Both the position numbers and the translations under genes were made by a program. Shown here piece after piece: positions 57,261-64,000 of a stretch of 64,000 nucleotides of DNA. This DNA is from Vibrio aerogenes (GTDB lineage Bacteria; Pseudomonadota; Gammaproteobacteria; Enterobacterales; Vibrionaceae): NCBI RefSeq assembly GCF_024346755.1, contig NZ_AP024861.1, positions 2,852,001 to 2,916,000 on the forward strand, read 5' to 3'. The first letter of the stretch is position 1. Every line of letters begins with the position of its first letter. The notes under the pieces are model-generated. The model made no database searches and had not been told where the DNA came from. It was given only the letters and a program-made list of their open reading frames with translations.

Positions 57261-58370
57261 TTACTTATCTAAAATAATCCGGAGTGTCCGGCGCAATGGT
57301 TCTGCCGCTCCCCATAACAGCTGATCACCAACCGTAAACGCATTCAGGAAATCATTCCCCATCGCCATTTTCCGCAAACGGCCGACCGGTACAGAAAGTG
57401 TTCCGGTAATTTTAGTTGGCGTCAGTTCCTGCGCAGTAATCTCTCTTTCATTCGGAATGACTTTTACCCAGTCATTATGAGAAGCGATAATATCTTCGAT
57501 TTCATCAAGAGGCACATCCTGTTTCAGCTTGATGGTTAGCGCCTGAGAGTGGCAGCGCATAGAACCAATCCGGACACACGTTCCGTCAACAGGAACCGGT
57601 GAATCCTGGGTTCCCAGAATCTTATTGGCTTCAACGCCAGCCTTCCATTCTTCTTTACTTTGTCCATTATCCCGTTTTACATCAATCCATGGAATTAATG
57701 AACCTGCCAGCGGTACACCAAACTGATCAACAGGGAATGAAGGTGACCGGATTGTCTCTGCGACCTTACGATCGATATCCAGAATTGAGCTGGCCGGATT
57801 TGCCAGCTCAGAACTGACACTATCGTTAATGACTCCCATCTGGGAAATCAGCTCACGCATGTTTTTAGCACCGGCACCCGATGCCGCCTGATAAGTCATG
57901 GCGCTCATCCACTCAACCAGACCTTTTTCAAACAGACCCCCCAAAGCCATTAACATTAAGCTTACAGTACAGTTTCCACCAACAAATGTTTTCGTTCCGG
58001 AATGTATATTTTGCTGAATCTGTTTTAAATTGACCGGATCGAGAGTGATAATAGAATCTGAAGCCATGCGAAGTGTGGATGCCGCATCAATCCAGTATCC
58101 TTTCCACCCGGCTTCCCGAAGCGCCGGATAAACTTTTTCCGTATAACTACCGCCCTGACATGTCACGATTGCATCTAATTGTTTTAAGCTATCAATGTCG
58201 AAAGCATCCTGAAGTAATCCGGCATCTTTACCAAAATCAGGGGCAGAAATACCTACCTGAGAGGTACTGTAAAACACAGGCTCAAGATAATTAAAATCTC
58301 CTTCTTCAACCATTCGTTGCATGAGCACAGATCCAACCATGCCACGCCATCCAACAAAACCTACTCTCAT
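57261..58370 (-). CDS. asd: aspartate-semialdehyde dehydrogenase
   Basis: Reduces aspartyl phosphate to aspartate semialdehyde for lysine, diaminopimelate, threonine and methionine. It has 369 residues of the gammaproteobacterial type, with the NADP motif GWRGMVGS, catalytic C134 (GGNCTVSLM) and His in [10 protein letters not shown]. The start at 58370 matches the family (RVGFVGWRG) and has GGGAG upstream; the frame is open to 58415. Lone gene with no visible riboswitch in its short upstream region. Confidence 0.95.
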   Translation of the reverse strand: MRVGFVGWRGMVGSVLMQRMVEEGDFNYLEPVFYSTSQVGISAPDFGKDAGLLQDAFDIDSLKQLDAIVTCQGGSYTEKVYPALREAGWKGYWIDAASTLRMASDSIITLDPVNLKQIQQNIHSGTKTFVGGNCTVSLMLMALGGLFEKGLVEWMSAMTYQAASGAGAKNMRELISQMGVINDSVSSELANPASSILDIDRKVAETIRSPSFPVDQFGVPLAGSLIPWIDVKRDNGQSKEEWKAGVEANKILGTQDSPVPVDGTCVRIGSMRCHSQALTIKLKQDVPLDEIEDIIASHNDWVKVIPNEREITAQELTPTKITGTLSVPVGRLRKMAMGNDFLNAFTVGDQLLWGAAEPLRRTLRIILDK

Positions 58371-58531
58371 CTTGTTAAGTCTCCCTCTTGTTCCTGTATA
58401 AAAAATGTAAGCCATCCCATCTATAAGCGGTTCAGCTCAAAATCTCAAGCTAAAATTTATATTTCCGGTCTTTTTTTGTCATCATCCCGGTTCAGTATGA
58501 AACCGGGCAGGAACGTGGGGAATAAAAACAC

Positions 58532-58559
58532 CAAAAGTGGCTGATAAATGCCACTTTTG
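58532..58559 (-). terminator. terminator hairpin after yejK
   Basis: CAAAAGTGGC/GCCACTTTTG 10-bp perfect stem with 8-base loop, 20 bases after the yejK stop; T-rich stem end serves as the tail on the minus strand. Confidence 0.65.
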
Positions 58560-58579
58560 TCTGAATGAAAATGAAAAGA

Positions 58580-59581
58580 TTATCGTTGACGGGTTAGCTG
58601 ATCTTTCAGGTTTGGCGGTGTTCCTTTAATAGTTAAAGTATCTGTTTCCGGGTCATAAAAAATCCGCTCTCCGAGTAATAAACTATCAAAGCTAACGCTC
58701 AACCCACCACCAGAGCCAACATACTTTGTCAGCTTTCTCACTGTTGAGCGGTCTGCCGGAAAACTATCTTCAAGCTCATAACCATGGCTTTGTGTATAAT
58801 CCCATAAACTGGCACCATCTTCATTATCCGGTAACTCCCCGGATAACTCTTTAACATACACTTCATCGCCTGATTTTATCTGCCCGTTGCAATAGTCAGA
58901 AACCTGCTTTTTGTACTGGATCGCTTCATCTTTTTCAAACTTAGCATCCGTACAAAAATCTTCGACGGCTTGCATAAAGACTAAATTCTGCTGCTTGGTA
59001 TCTAAACCAACATCAGCCTGAAGAAAATCGAGGAAAAAATCCGCAATTTTCCGGCCAACCCGGCCTTTAATGTAAGATAAATAACGATTTGAATCTGGAT
59101 CGGTCCTGTAAGCAGACAAATCCAGCCGGGCAGCTATATCCATCTGACGAATATCCAGATAATCGGTCGCGCTGATATCCAGACCTTCCGTCACTTTCAG
59201 GCTTTGGTTCGATGATAAAATACCGATGAACAGATATTCAGTGGCCAGAGACTGATATTCCGCCATCACCAAAATACCTTCTTCAGCGAACGGATATTTA
59301 ATCAGCTCCTCTTTTAACTTTTCCGCACTCTTTTGGGAAAAATCATAAAAATTCAGCTTTCCATCACTCAAATCACGTAACCAGTGACTAAATTCACTCT
59401 CTGGTTTAAAAATGCCAAATCCTTTTGAAGGTTTTGAATTGAACACCCGGTGCAGCTCTCCAACCAAACTGGCTGTCGAAGAATTATTCTCTAAAGATTG
59501 ACTCCGGTAATTCACTACCAACTCATCTGCATCATTTTTATGCAGTTGGTGCAAAATAACGTTAAAAAGATCAAGACTCAT
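58580..59581 (-). CDS. yejK: nucleoid-associated protein YejK
   Basis: Protein of 333 residues, nucleoid-associated NdpA/YejK family, collinear with the E. coli protein in length and in blocks such as LSYIKGRVGRKIADFF and the LGERIFYDPETDTLTIKGTPPNL end. E. coli YejK associates with the nucleoid and has been found to interact with topoisomerases. It diverges from yejL, the conserved yejK/yejLM arrangement. Confidence 0.92.
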   Translation of the reverse strand: MSLDLFNVILHQLHKNDADELVVNYRSQSLENNSSTASLVGELHRVFNSKPSKGFGIFKPESEFSHWLRDLSDGKLNFYDFSQKSAEKLKEELIKYPFAEEGILVMAEYQSLATEYLFIGILSSNQSLKVTEGLDISATDYLDIRQMDIAARLDLSAYRTDPDSNRYLSYIKGRVGRKIADFFLDFLQADVGLDTKQQNLVFMQAVEDFCTDAKFEKDEAIQYKKQVSDYCNGQIKSGDEVYVKELSGELPDNEDGASLWDYTQSHGYELEDSFPADRSTVRKLTKYVGSGGGLSVSFDSLLLGERIFYDPETDTLTIKGTPPNLKDQLTRQR

Positions 59582-59664
59582 GATGAATTTATTATCGCTC
59601 TGGTTTCAGTTGACAGGTATAGTAGGGTATCATAAGCCGTTTTTCTATCATTGTCAGAGTCCTT

Positions 59665-59889
59665 ATGCCTATTACATCCAAATATAGTGATCAAAAAATT
59701 GAAACTATTCTGGCAGAAATTGCCGCTGTTTTTGATAAACATGACGCCTCACCAGAGCTGGTATTAATGATCGCAGGAAATATTGTTACGAATGTGCTAA
59801 ACCAAAATATTGCAGAGAATCAAAGAAAAGCAATTGCTGAAAAATTTGCGCAGGCACTGATGTCATCGATCGAAAGTACAATCCACTAA
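59665..59889 (+). CDS. yejL: YejL family protein (DUF1414)
   Basis: Small helical protein of 74 residues, DUF1414 family, with the typical [19 protein letters not shown] start and GNIVTNVLN. Function unknown. It stands before yejM with 28 bases between, as in E. coli, so it probably shares a transcript. Confidence 0.93.
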   Translation: MPITSKYSDQKIETILAEIAAVFDKHDASPELVLMIAGNIVTNVLNQNIAENQRKAIAEKFAQALMSSIESTIH

Positions 59890-59917
59890 TTCATCATATG
59901 GATCATATACAGAAACA

Positions 59918-61723
59918 ATGGTAGATAACGATAACACTTATGGAGAGCGCGTCTCCCGTCTGGTTGGCTGGGGGCATTGGTTTGCTTTCTTCAACATTGT
60001 TGCCGCCATGTTAATCGGGACGCGATATATTTCTCAGTCTCCCTGGCCGGAAACATTACTTGGACAATTCTATCTCGCTGTTTCGTGGGTTGGACATTTT
60101 GGTTTTTTAGTTTTTTCCCTGTATTTACTGGTTCTGTTTCCCCTGACTTTTTTAATGCCGGTCAGGAAGCTGTTTCGGTTCTTTGCTGTGTGCTTTGCCA
60201 CCATCGGTTTAACCGTTCTGCTTATCGATACCCAAACCTATCACAAGCTCAATCTTCACCTGACCCCGGTTGTCTGGGAAGTGTTATTTAGTGATGATTC
60301 AAAAGCAATTACCAAAGACTTACAACATCTGTTCGTTTTGCTGCCTCTGATATTTGCACTGGAAATCGGCTTGTCGGAATGGGTTTGGCGCAAACAAAGA
60401 CGTTTATCTCATAAGCATGTCGGCCGTCCGCTCAGTACCGTATTTTTTATCTGTTTCATCAGTAGTCATCTGATTTATGTCTGGTCTGATGCCTCACTGT
60501 ATACTCCCGTTACCAGTCAGAAATCCAACTTCCCCCTTTCTTATCCAATGACAGCAAAGTCATTTATGGAAAGACATGGATTATTTAACCGGGAAGAATA
60601 CCGGAAACGCCTTCAGGAAAAACAATCCCATGATACGATCCTGGTTAACTACCCCCTTGAGCCCATCCGGTTTGATCGTCGGCCTAACCCTTTAAATATA
60701 TTGATCGTCAGCGTTAATAATTTAAGAGCAGATATGTTAGATAGTGAACATATGCCCCGGACAACCCTGTTTGCGCAAAATAACCTTAACTTTGTCAACC
60801 ATTACAGTTCCAGTAACGATATGCTGGGAACATTTGGTCTGCTTTATGGTTTACCAAGCAGCTATGAACAAAGCATCAAAGTGCAGGGAACGCCACCACT
60901 ACTGATCGATGTATTAAAAGACAATCAGTACCGGTTTGGATTATTTAGTGGCAGTAACTTCCATGATCCCATTTATGAAGAAACAGTATTTCGCGGGCTG
61001 GACCTCAATACCATCAAATTCACTGACAGCACCAGTCATGACGAACAGACTGTCGATGCCTGGTCCCGCTGGGTCTCAGAAAAGACAGACTCCCGCTGGT
61101 TCAGTTATCTGGAGTTTGTGACTGTCCAAAGTTATGACGCACCTCAAAACACCGGAAATAACCCACCAGGAGAGTGGCTCAAGAAAAATTATGAGCAGTC
61201 TGTCCTGACAGCCGACAGAGAACTTGGCTATCTGTTTGATAAACTGAAAAAAATGGATCTGCTTCAATCAACAATTGTTGTTGTCACATCAAATCACGGG
61301 ACTGAGTTTAATGAAACAAAATCGAATAGCTGGGGAGCGAATTCGAATTACAGCCAGTATCAGTTAAAGGTTCCTTTGATCATGCACTGGCCGGGGAAAA
61401 TTGCAGCAGAATATACACAACGTTCAAGCCATTTAGACTTCTCAGTCACACTGTTACAAGATTTACTGGGCGTTTCATCAAACCCTGGAGATTACAGCAG
61501 TGGTAAGAATTTGTTTGATGAACGGAAGAGACGCTGGATTCTCGCTGGGGATGCCAGAGAGTTAGCGCTTATTACAGATAAACAAACAACGGTCATCGAC
61601 AAATTTGGTAATTTTAAGGTGTACGATAAAGATTATCACCGACTGCCGGATGTGAATCCAACATTGCCGATTTTGATGCAAGGGCTGACAGAGTTAAAAC
61701 GTTTTTACAGCAAAGAAAATTGA
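59918..61723 (+). CDS. yejM: LPS-regulating inner-membrane protein YejM (PbgA/LapC)
   Basis: Essential-type membrane protein of 601 residues that in E. coli senses periplasmic LPS and restrains LapB-driven LpxC breakdown. Five membrane helices lie in about the first 195 residues, a linker follows, and a periplasmic sulfatase-like domain (about 255-600) has NILIVSVNNLRADMLD and VVTSNHGTEFNE. The catalytic Thr/Ser of real alkaline phosphatase-type enzymes is not conserved (NNLRAD...MPRTTLF), as in the family. Lies after yejL. Confidence 0.92.
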   Translation: MVDNDNTYGERVSRLVGWGHWFAFFNIVAAMLIGTRYISQSPWPETLLGQFYLAVSWVGHFGFLVFSLYLLVLFPLTFLMPVRKLFRFFAVCFATIGLTVLLIDTQTYHKLNLHLTPVVWEVLFSDDSKAITKDLQHLFVLLPLIFALEIGLSEWVWRKQRRLSHKHVGRPLSTVFFICFISSHLIYVWSDASLYTPVTSQKSNFPLSYPMTAKSFMERHGLFNREEYRKRLQEKQSHDTILVNYPLEPIRFDRRPNPLNILIVSVNNLRADMLDSEHMPRTTLFAQNNLNFVNHYSSSNDMLGTFGLLYGLPSSYEQSIKVQGTPPLLIDVLKDNQYRFGLFSGSNFHDPIYEETVFRGLDLNTIKFTDSTSHDEQTVDAWSRWVSEKTDSRWFSYLEFVTVQSYDAPQNTGNNPPGEWLKKNYEQSVLTADRELGYLFDKLKKMDLLQSTIVVVTSNHGTEFNETKSNSWGANSNYSQYQLKVPLIMHWPGKIAAEYTQRSSHLDFSVTLLQDLLGVSSNPGDYSSGKNLFDERKRRWILAGDARELALITDKQTTVIDKFGNFKVYDKDYHRLPDVNPTLPILMQGLTELKRFYSKEN

Positions 61724-61735
61724 GCCAGTGAAGTC

Positions 61736-61764
61736 TTGACTCAATCGCCTGAAAGGGTTAGAGT
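61736..61764 (+). promoter_or_regulatory. promoter of tRNA-Pro
   Basis: TTGACT (-35), 17-base spacer, TAGAGT (-10), then the GC-rich stretch ACGGCCC before the tRNA, typical of a growth-rate-controlled stable-RNA promoter. Confidence 0.8.
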
Positions 61765-61773
61765 ACGGCCCAT

Positions 61774-61850
61774 CGGACTGTAGCGCAGCTTGGTAGCGCA
61801 CCGTCATGGGGTGTCGGGGGTCGGAGGTTCAAATCCTCTCAGTCCGACCA
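61774..61850 (+). tRNA. proL: tRNA-Pro (anticodon GGG)
   Basis: A 77-base tRNA with encoded CCA. It is closely similar to E. coli proL across the D arm (GCGCAGCTTGGTAGCGC), the anticodon region CGTCATGGGGTGTCG and the T arm (GGAGGTTCAAATCCTC). The acceptor ends CGGACTG/CAGTCCG pair fully. Reads CCC and CCU codons. Confidence 0.96.
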
Positions 61851-61855
61851 TACAG

Positions 61856-61891
61856 AAAAGGAAGTTTTCAGCAATGAAAACTTCCTTTTTT
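61856..61891 (+). terminator. intrinsic terminator of tRNA-Pro
   Basis: AAAAGGAAGTTTTCA/TGAAAACTTCCTTTT perfect 15-bp stem, GCAA loop and trailing T residues. Confidence 0.93.
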
Positions 61892-61975
61892 ACGTAATAA
61901 GATGTACATAAATATAAGCTTCACGGCATACACTGCCTTTATTGCTCAAAAATCACCCAAACTCACTTTTTTATC

Positions 61976-62004
61976 TTTACAAACAGAAATTAAGTAATTA
62001 TTAT
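61976..62004 (+). promoter_or_regulatory. promoter of tRNA-Ser
   Basis: TTTACA (-35), 17-base spacer, TATTAT (-10), 11 bases before the tRNA. Confidence 0.75.
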
Positions 62005-62015
62005 CGAAAAAATTC

Positions 62016-62106
62016 GGAGAGATGGCTGAGTGGTTGAAAGCACCGGTCTTGAAAACCGGCATACGTTAATAGCGTATCTAGGGTTCAAATCCCTATCTCT
62101 CCGCCA
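62016..62106 (+). tRNA. serT: tRNA-Ser (anticodon TGA)
   Basis: A 91-base class II tRNA with encoded CCA. The anticodon arm CCGGTCTTGAAAACCGG shows TGA. A long variable arm (ATACGTTAATAGCGTAT) follows, as required for serine tRNAs. Acceptor stem GGAGAGA/TCTCTCC pairs fully. Confidence 0.97.
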
Positions 62107-62114
62107 CACATATG

Positions 62115-62147
62115 AAAAAAGCTGTTGAGATTCAACAGCTTTTTTTG
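62115..62147 (+). terminator. intrinsic terminator of tRNA-Ser
   Basis: GCTGTTGA/TCAACAGC stem flanked by six A residues and a run of seven T, 8 bases after the tRNA end. Confidence 0.93.
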
Positions 62148-62175
62148 TCTTTATCAAATGGTAAATCATTCAATT

Positions 62176-62302
62176 ATACCATTCTAAGTAGCTTTCTGAT
62201 CTGGATATATCTGGTTCCGCAAACCGCTCAAACCATCCATGCCCTTGTATGTTTGCTCCACCAGACACATCCAGATGATCAGTTTATTTTCCAGATTGGT
62301 AT
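62176..62302 (-). repeat. dispersed MITE-like repeat, compact copy
   Basis: This shortest complete copy (about 127 bases) lacks the insertions found in the copies at 24.8 and 33.1 kb, so it best shows the basic element. Ends are ATACCATTCTAAG on one side and, in inverse complement, ATACCAATCTGG on the other. Inverted arms CTGATCTGGATATATCTGG and CTGATCATCTGGATGTGTCT (reverse strand) flank a core with CAAGGGCATGG. No gene lies between 62107 and 62447 otherwise. Confidence 0.82.
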
Positions 62303-62447
62303 TATCCCTGAGCAATAAAAGTTGATATGTGTACTCAAGGTCACACATCCTTCTGATATCAGCTGTATTCATACTGAAATATCTTAATCTTTCGGACATA
62401 CATAAAAATACTTCATGCGAAAGTCAGTGTTCACTTAACGACATAGA

Positions 62448-62603
62448 ATGAACCATCAGGATAAATATGATATCAGGCTCATTTTCATTGTATTCTGTTT
62501 ACTGCCTGTCTCACCCATAAACTGGCCCCAAACGCCTTTAATCAAGTATCTGGATGCTCCGTTTTTATTATTTTCTGTTTTAACTTTTAAGGGATCAATA
62601 TGA
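62448..62603 (+). CDS. small membrane protein coupled to the cyclodipeptide synthase (51 aa)
   Basis: This frame of 51 codons ends in a TGA that overlaps the ATG of the next gene (ATGA), a sign of translational coupling. The product (MNHQDKYDIRLIFIVFCLLP...) has a hydrophobic stretch at about 9-24, an NWP turn at about 27-29 and a second hydrophobic stretch at about 38-48, so it could span the membrane once or twice. No ribosome binding site is clear before the ATG, which lowers confidence. I know no family for it. A leader peptide for the synthase is another possibility. Confidence 0.5.
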   Translation: MNHQDKYDIRLIFIVFCLLPVSPINWPQTPLIKYLDAPFLLFSVLTFKGSI

Positions 62604-63316
62604 ATCAAAAACCTCAATATAAAGGAGAAATACAACAGGTTTCACCAAAAACTGAAAGGGATTTTCTGAAATGTAAGCCCCGCTGTTTTGTTGGGGTAAG
62701 CCTTGGTAACCCAAGTTTTACCGGTGCTAAACTCGAAGGTTTAATCCGGTTTATTTCAAAACGGTTTGGTGCATGTACTTTTTTATTAGGCGATCATATC
62801 CATCGGTTAACATTACAAATCAGGCTTGGGGTTGACGAGGCGCAAGCCACAAAGATCGCATTAAATATGGGGCGGGAATATACACAGCTCTACCATCCTT
62901 TATGGGAAAAAGTTTTCAAAGAGTCATCCTTCAATTTCATCAAAGGTTCAGATATTTATAATGATGAAAGAGTTTCTTGCTATTTGATGAATATACAGAC
63001 CCTCTATCAGGATAATCCGGAGTTTATGGCGGCAGTTGATAGGTTTGCACGAACGTTTATTTCCAGAGCTTTGAATCACAATGAATTCACGGAAAATGCG
63101 ATCGCACTGTCTTCGCAATATGTACTTGAAGAACTGGCTGAGACATGTCTGATGATTGATGAAGGCCATCAGGTACTGGTATATCCGGGATCACTTGCTA
63201 TTTTTGAACAAATAGCCGAAGGAAATTTTCCTGCGCTGCCGAAGGAACTGAAATCTCTTGTGAATGTGAGCGTACGGCTGAAGAAACGTAAGTTAGCAAA
63301 TTTATCACTCGTTTAA
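62600..63316 (+). CDS. tRNA-dependent cyclodipeptide synthase (XYP-like)
   Basis: A 238-residue protein of the CDPS family, which joins two amino acids from aminoacyl-tRNAs into a cyclic dipeptide. The catalytic serine motif is GVSLGNPSF with S34 (S37 in AlbC). The other AlbC residues fall at matching offsets: Y174 and E178 in QYVLEELAE (Y178, E182) and Y195 in VLVYPGS (Y202). Pro after the Tyr, and the GDHIHRLTLQ segment, fit the XYP subgroup, although Asn stands at the X position. Length equals AlbC (239). No cytochrome P450, oxidase or methyltransferase follows in the visible part. Substrates cannot be read from sequence. A weak AAGGGATCA precedes the ATG and lies inside the coupled small ORF. 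Confidence 0.85.
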   Translation: MNQKPQYKGEIQQVSPKTERDFLKCKPRCFVGVSLGNPSFTGAKLEGLIRFISKRFGACTFLLGDHIHRLTLQIRLGVDEAQATKIALNMGREYTQLYHPLWEKVFKESSFNFIKGSDIYNDERVSCYLMNIQTLYQDNPEFMAAVDRFARTFISRALNHNEFTENAIALSSQYVLEELAETCLMIDEGHQVLVYPGSLAIFEQIAEGNFPALPKELKSLVNVSVRLKKRKLANLSLV

Positions 63317-63662
63317 ATGCACATGAAATATTTGTCCGGGAAAATGCGTGAATCACGAATCGTTTCCCCATAAACGGCCGCTTTCAGTCTTATTCAGAGA
63401 AGTGGCTCCCCCGGAAAAGGAATCAATTGAAAAGGATCAATAAGAAACCTGTTGTTTACACATGTCAGATTTTAGGCGATGATTAATTTTTCCGAACTAT
63501 TTGGAAATATGCATTTCTAAATATCCACATCCTTTCGAATCATAGTCAGGAGAACCAATATAGCCTGAATGACTCAGGTTCAGGAACAGGGACCGTCATT
63601 CAATCAGGCCAAATCATTTATAAAAACGAGACTGTATCAAAACACAACTCTAAGGAGAGAGT
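63317..63662 (+). promoter_or_regulatory. intergenic region before the hydrolase
   Basis: About 350 bases with no gene seen. An inverted repeat, CCTGAATGAC (about 63570) with GTCATTCAATCAGG (about 63595-63608), could be an operator or leader hairpin. AAGGAGAGAG just before 63663 is a strong ribosome binding site, so the hydrolase is probably its own translation unit. Confidence 0.4.
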
Positions 63663-64000
63663 ATGCATTTACTTTTTTTAGCAGGAATCGGCAACTCAGG
63701 TCCGGGGCACTGGCAATATCAATGGTATATGGCATCTGAGAATGTTTCATGGCTGGAACATTCTGACTGGGATAATCCGGTGATGGAAGCGTGGCTCAGT
63801 GATTTAGAAAGCTTTCTGGAAAAAAGAGATGAGCCTGTCGTCGTTGTGGCCCATAGTTTAGGCTGCGTCCTGTTTACAGAGTGGTTACAACGCACCCAAA
63901 ACAAAGAAAAAATTGCGGGTGCATTCCTGGTGGCTATGCCGGACGTCCTTGACCCGAAATTTCCCGCTCAGGTGCATAACTTCAGAAACCTGAGTGAAAC
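63663..64000 (+). CDS. RBBP9/YdeN family alpha/beta hydrolase (partial)
   Basis: The first 112 residues of a small serine hydrolase, cut by the window end. GIGNSGPGHWQYQW at the start and the nucleophile elbow AHSLGC (Ser at about residue 65) are typical of the RBBP9/YdeN group. Its place downstream of the cyclodipeptide synthase with a gap of about 350 bases leaves association open. Family members' substrates are mostly unknown. Confidence 0.85.
   Translation, partial: MHLLFLAGIGNSGPGHWQYQWYMASENVSWLEHSDWDNPVMEAWLSDLESFLEKRDEPVVVVAHSLGCVLFTEWLQRTQNKEKIAGAFLVAMPDVLDPKFPAQVHNFRNLSE

Noticed and set aside
62016..63662. Prophage or integrative element attachment duplication at tRNA-Ser
   Set aside because: No copy of the tRNA 3' end (GGGTTCAAATCCCTATCTCT) was seen downstream within the window, and no integrase is present.

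Overview
The window looks like a chromosomal segment of a Vibrionaceae gammaproteobacterium, most likely Vibrio. The evidence is gene content and order: a fab cluster running rpmF-plsX-fabH-fabD-fabG-acpP-fabF-pabC-mltG-tmk-holB-ycfH, rne with rluC and maf, divergent sohB/yciK, yejK/yejL/yejM, mlc near pykF, cheV, metP/metS, a rhombosortase, and a VasX-type type VI secretion (T6SS) module. Species was not determined.

1-11.4 kb, accessory T6SS island, read right to left: vgrG, a DUF4123 adaptor, a VasX-like membrane-active effector, then three tandem copies of a putative two-helix immunity gene. Start and stop codons overlap at each of the first junctions. The copies are almost identical except in the membrane-spanning middle. 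Beyond them lie a small unknown gene with a hairpin-rich leader and a deletion-scarred second vgrG.

11.4-30.8 kb, mixed metabolism: alaA, a short-chain dehydrogenase, a secreted chymotrypsin-fold protease, a four-gene peptide/opine-type ABC importer, yfbR, tapT, a rhombosortase, a GyrI-like protein, sohB/yciK, cheV, mlc, pykF, a patatin and the 29-residue membrane protein YnhF. A hairpin-rich element lies before yfbR and a perfect 36-bp palindrome before pykF.

30.8-61.7 kb, mostly core genes: metP/metS, ptsG (a usual target of Mlc), the replication, cell-wall and fatty-acid cluster, yceD, maf, rluC, rne with a structured 5' leader, a SulP transporter, adhE, a voltage-gated-type K+ channel with a zinc-ribbon tail, asd, and yejK/yejL/yejM.

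61.7-64 kb, accessory edge: tRNA-Pro(GGG) and tRNA-Ser(UGA), each with its own promoter and terminator, then a short unknown membrane ORF coupled by ATGA overlap to a gene I identify as a tRNA-dependent cyclodipeptide synthase, then the start of an RBBP9/YdeN-type hydrolase cut by the window end. The cyclodipeptide unit and the immunity array are the two most interesting loci.

A family of MITE-like intergenic repeats (24.8, 33.1 and 62.2 kb, and a half copy at 15.2 kb) is scattered through the window. Two copies carry further short hairpin insertions. All calls come from reading the sequence and remembered families; no database search was run.
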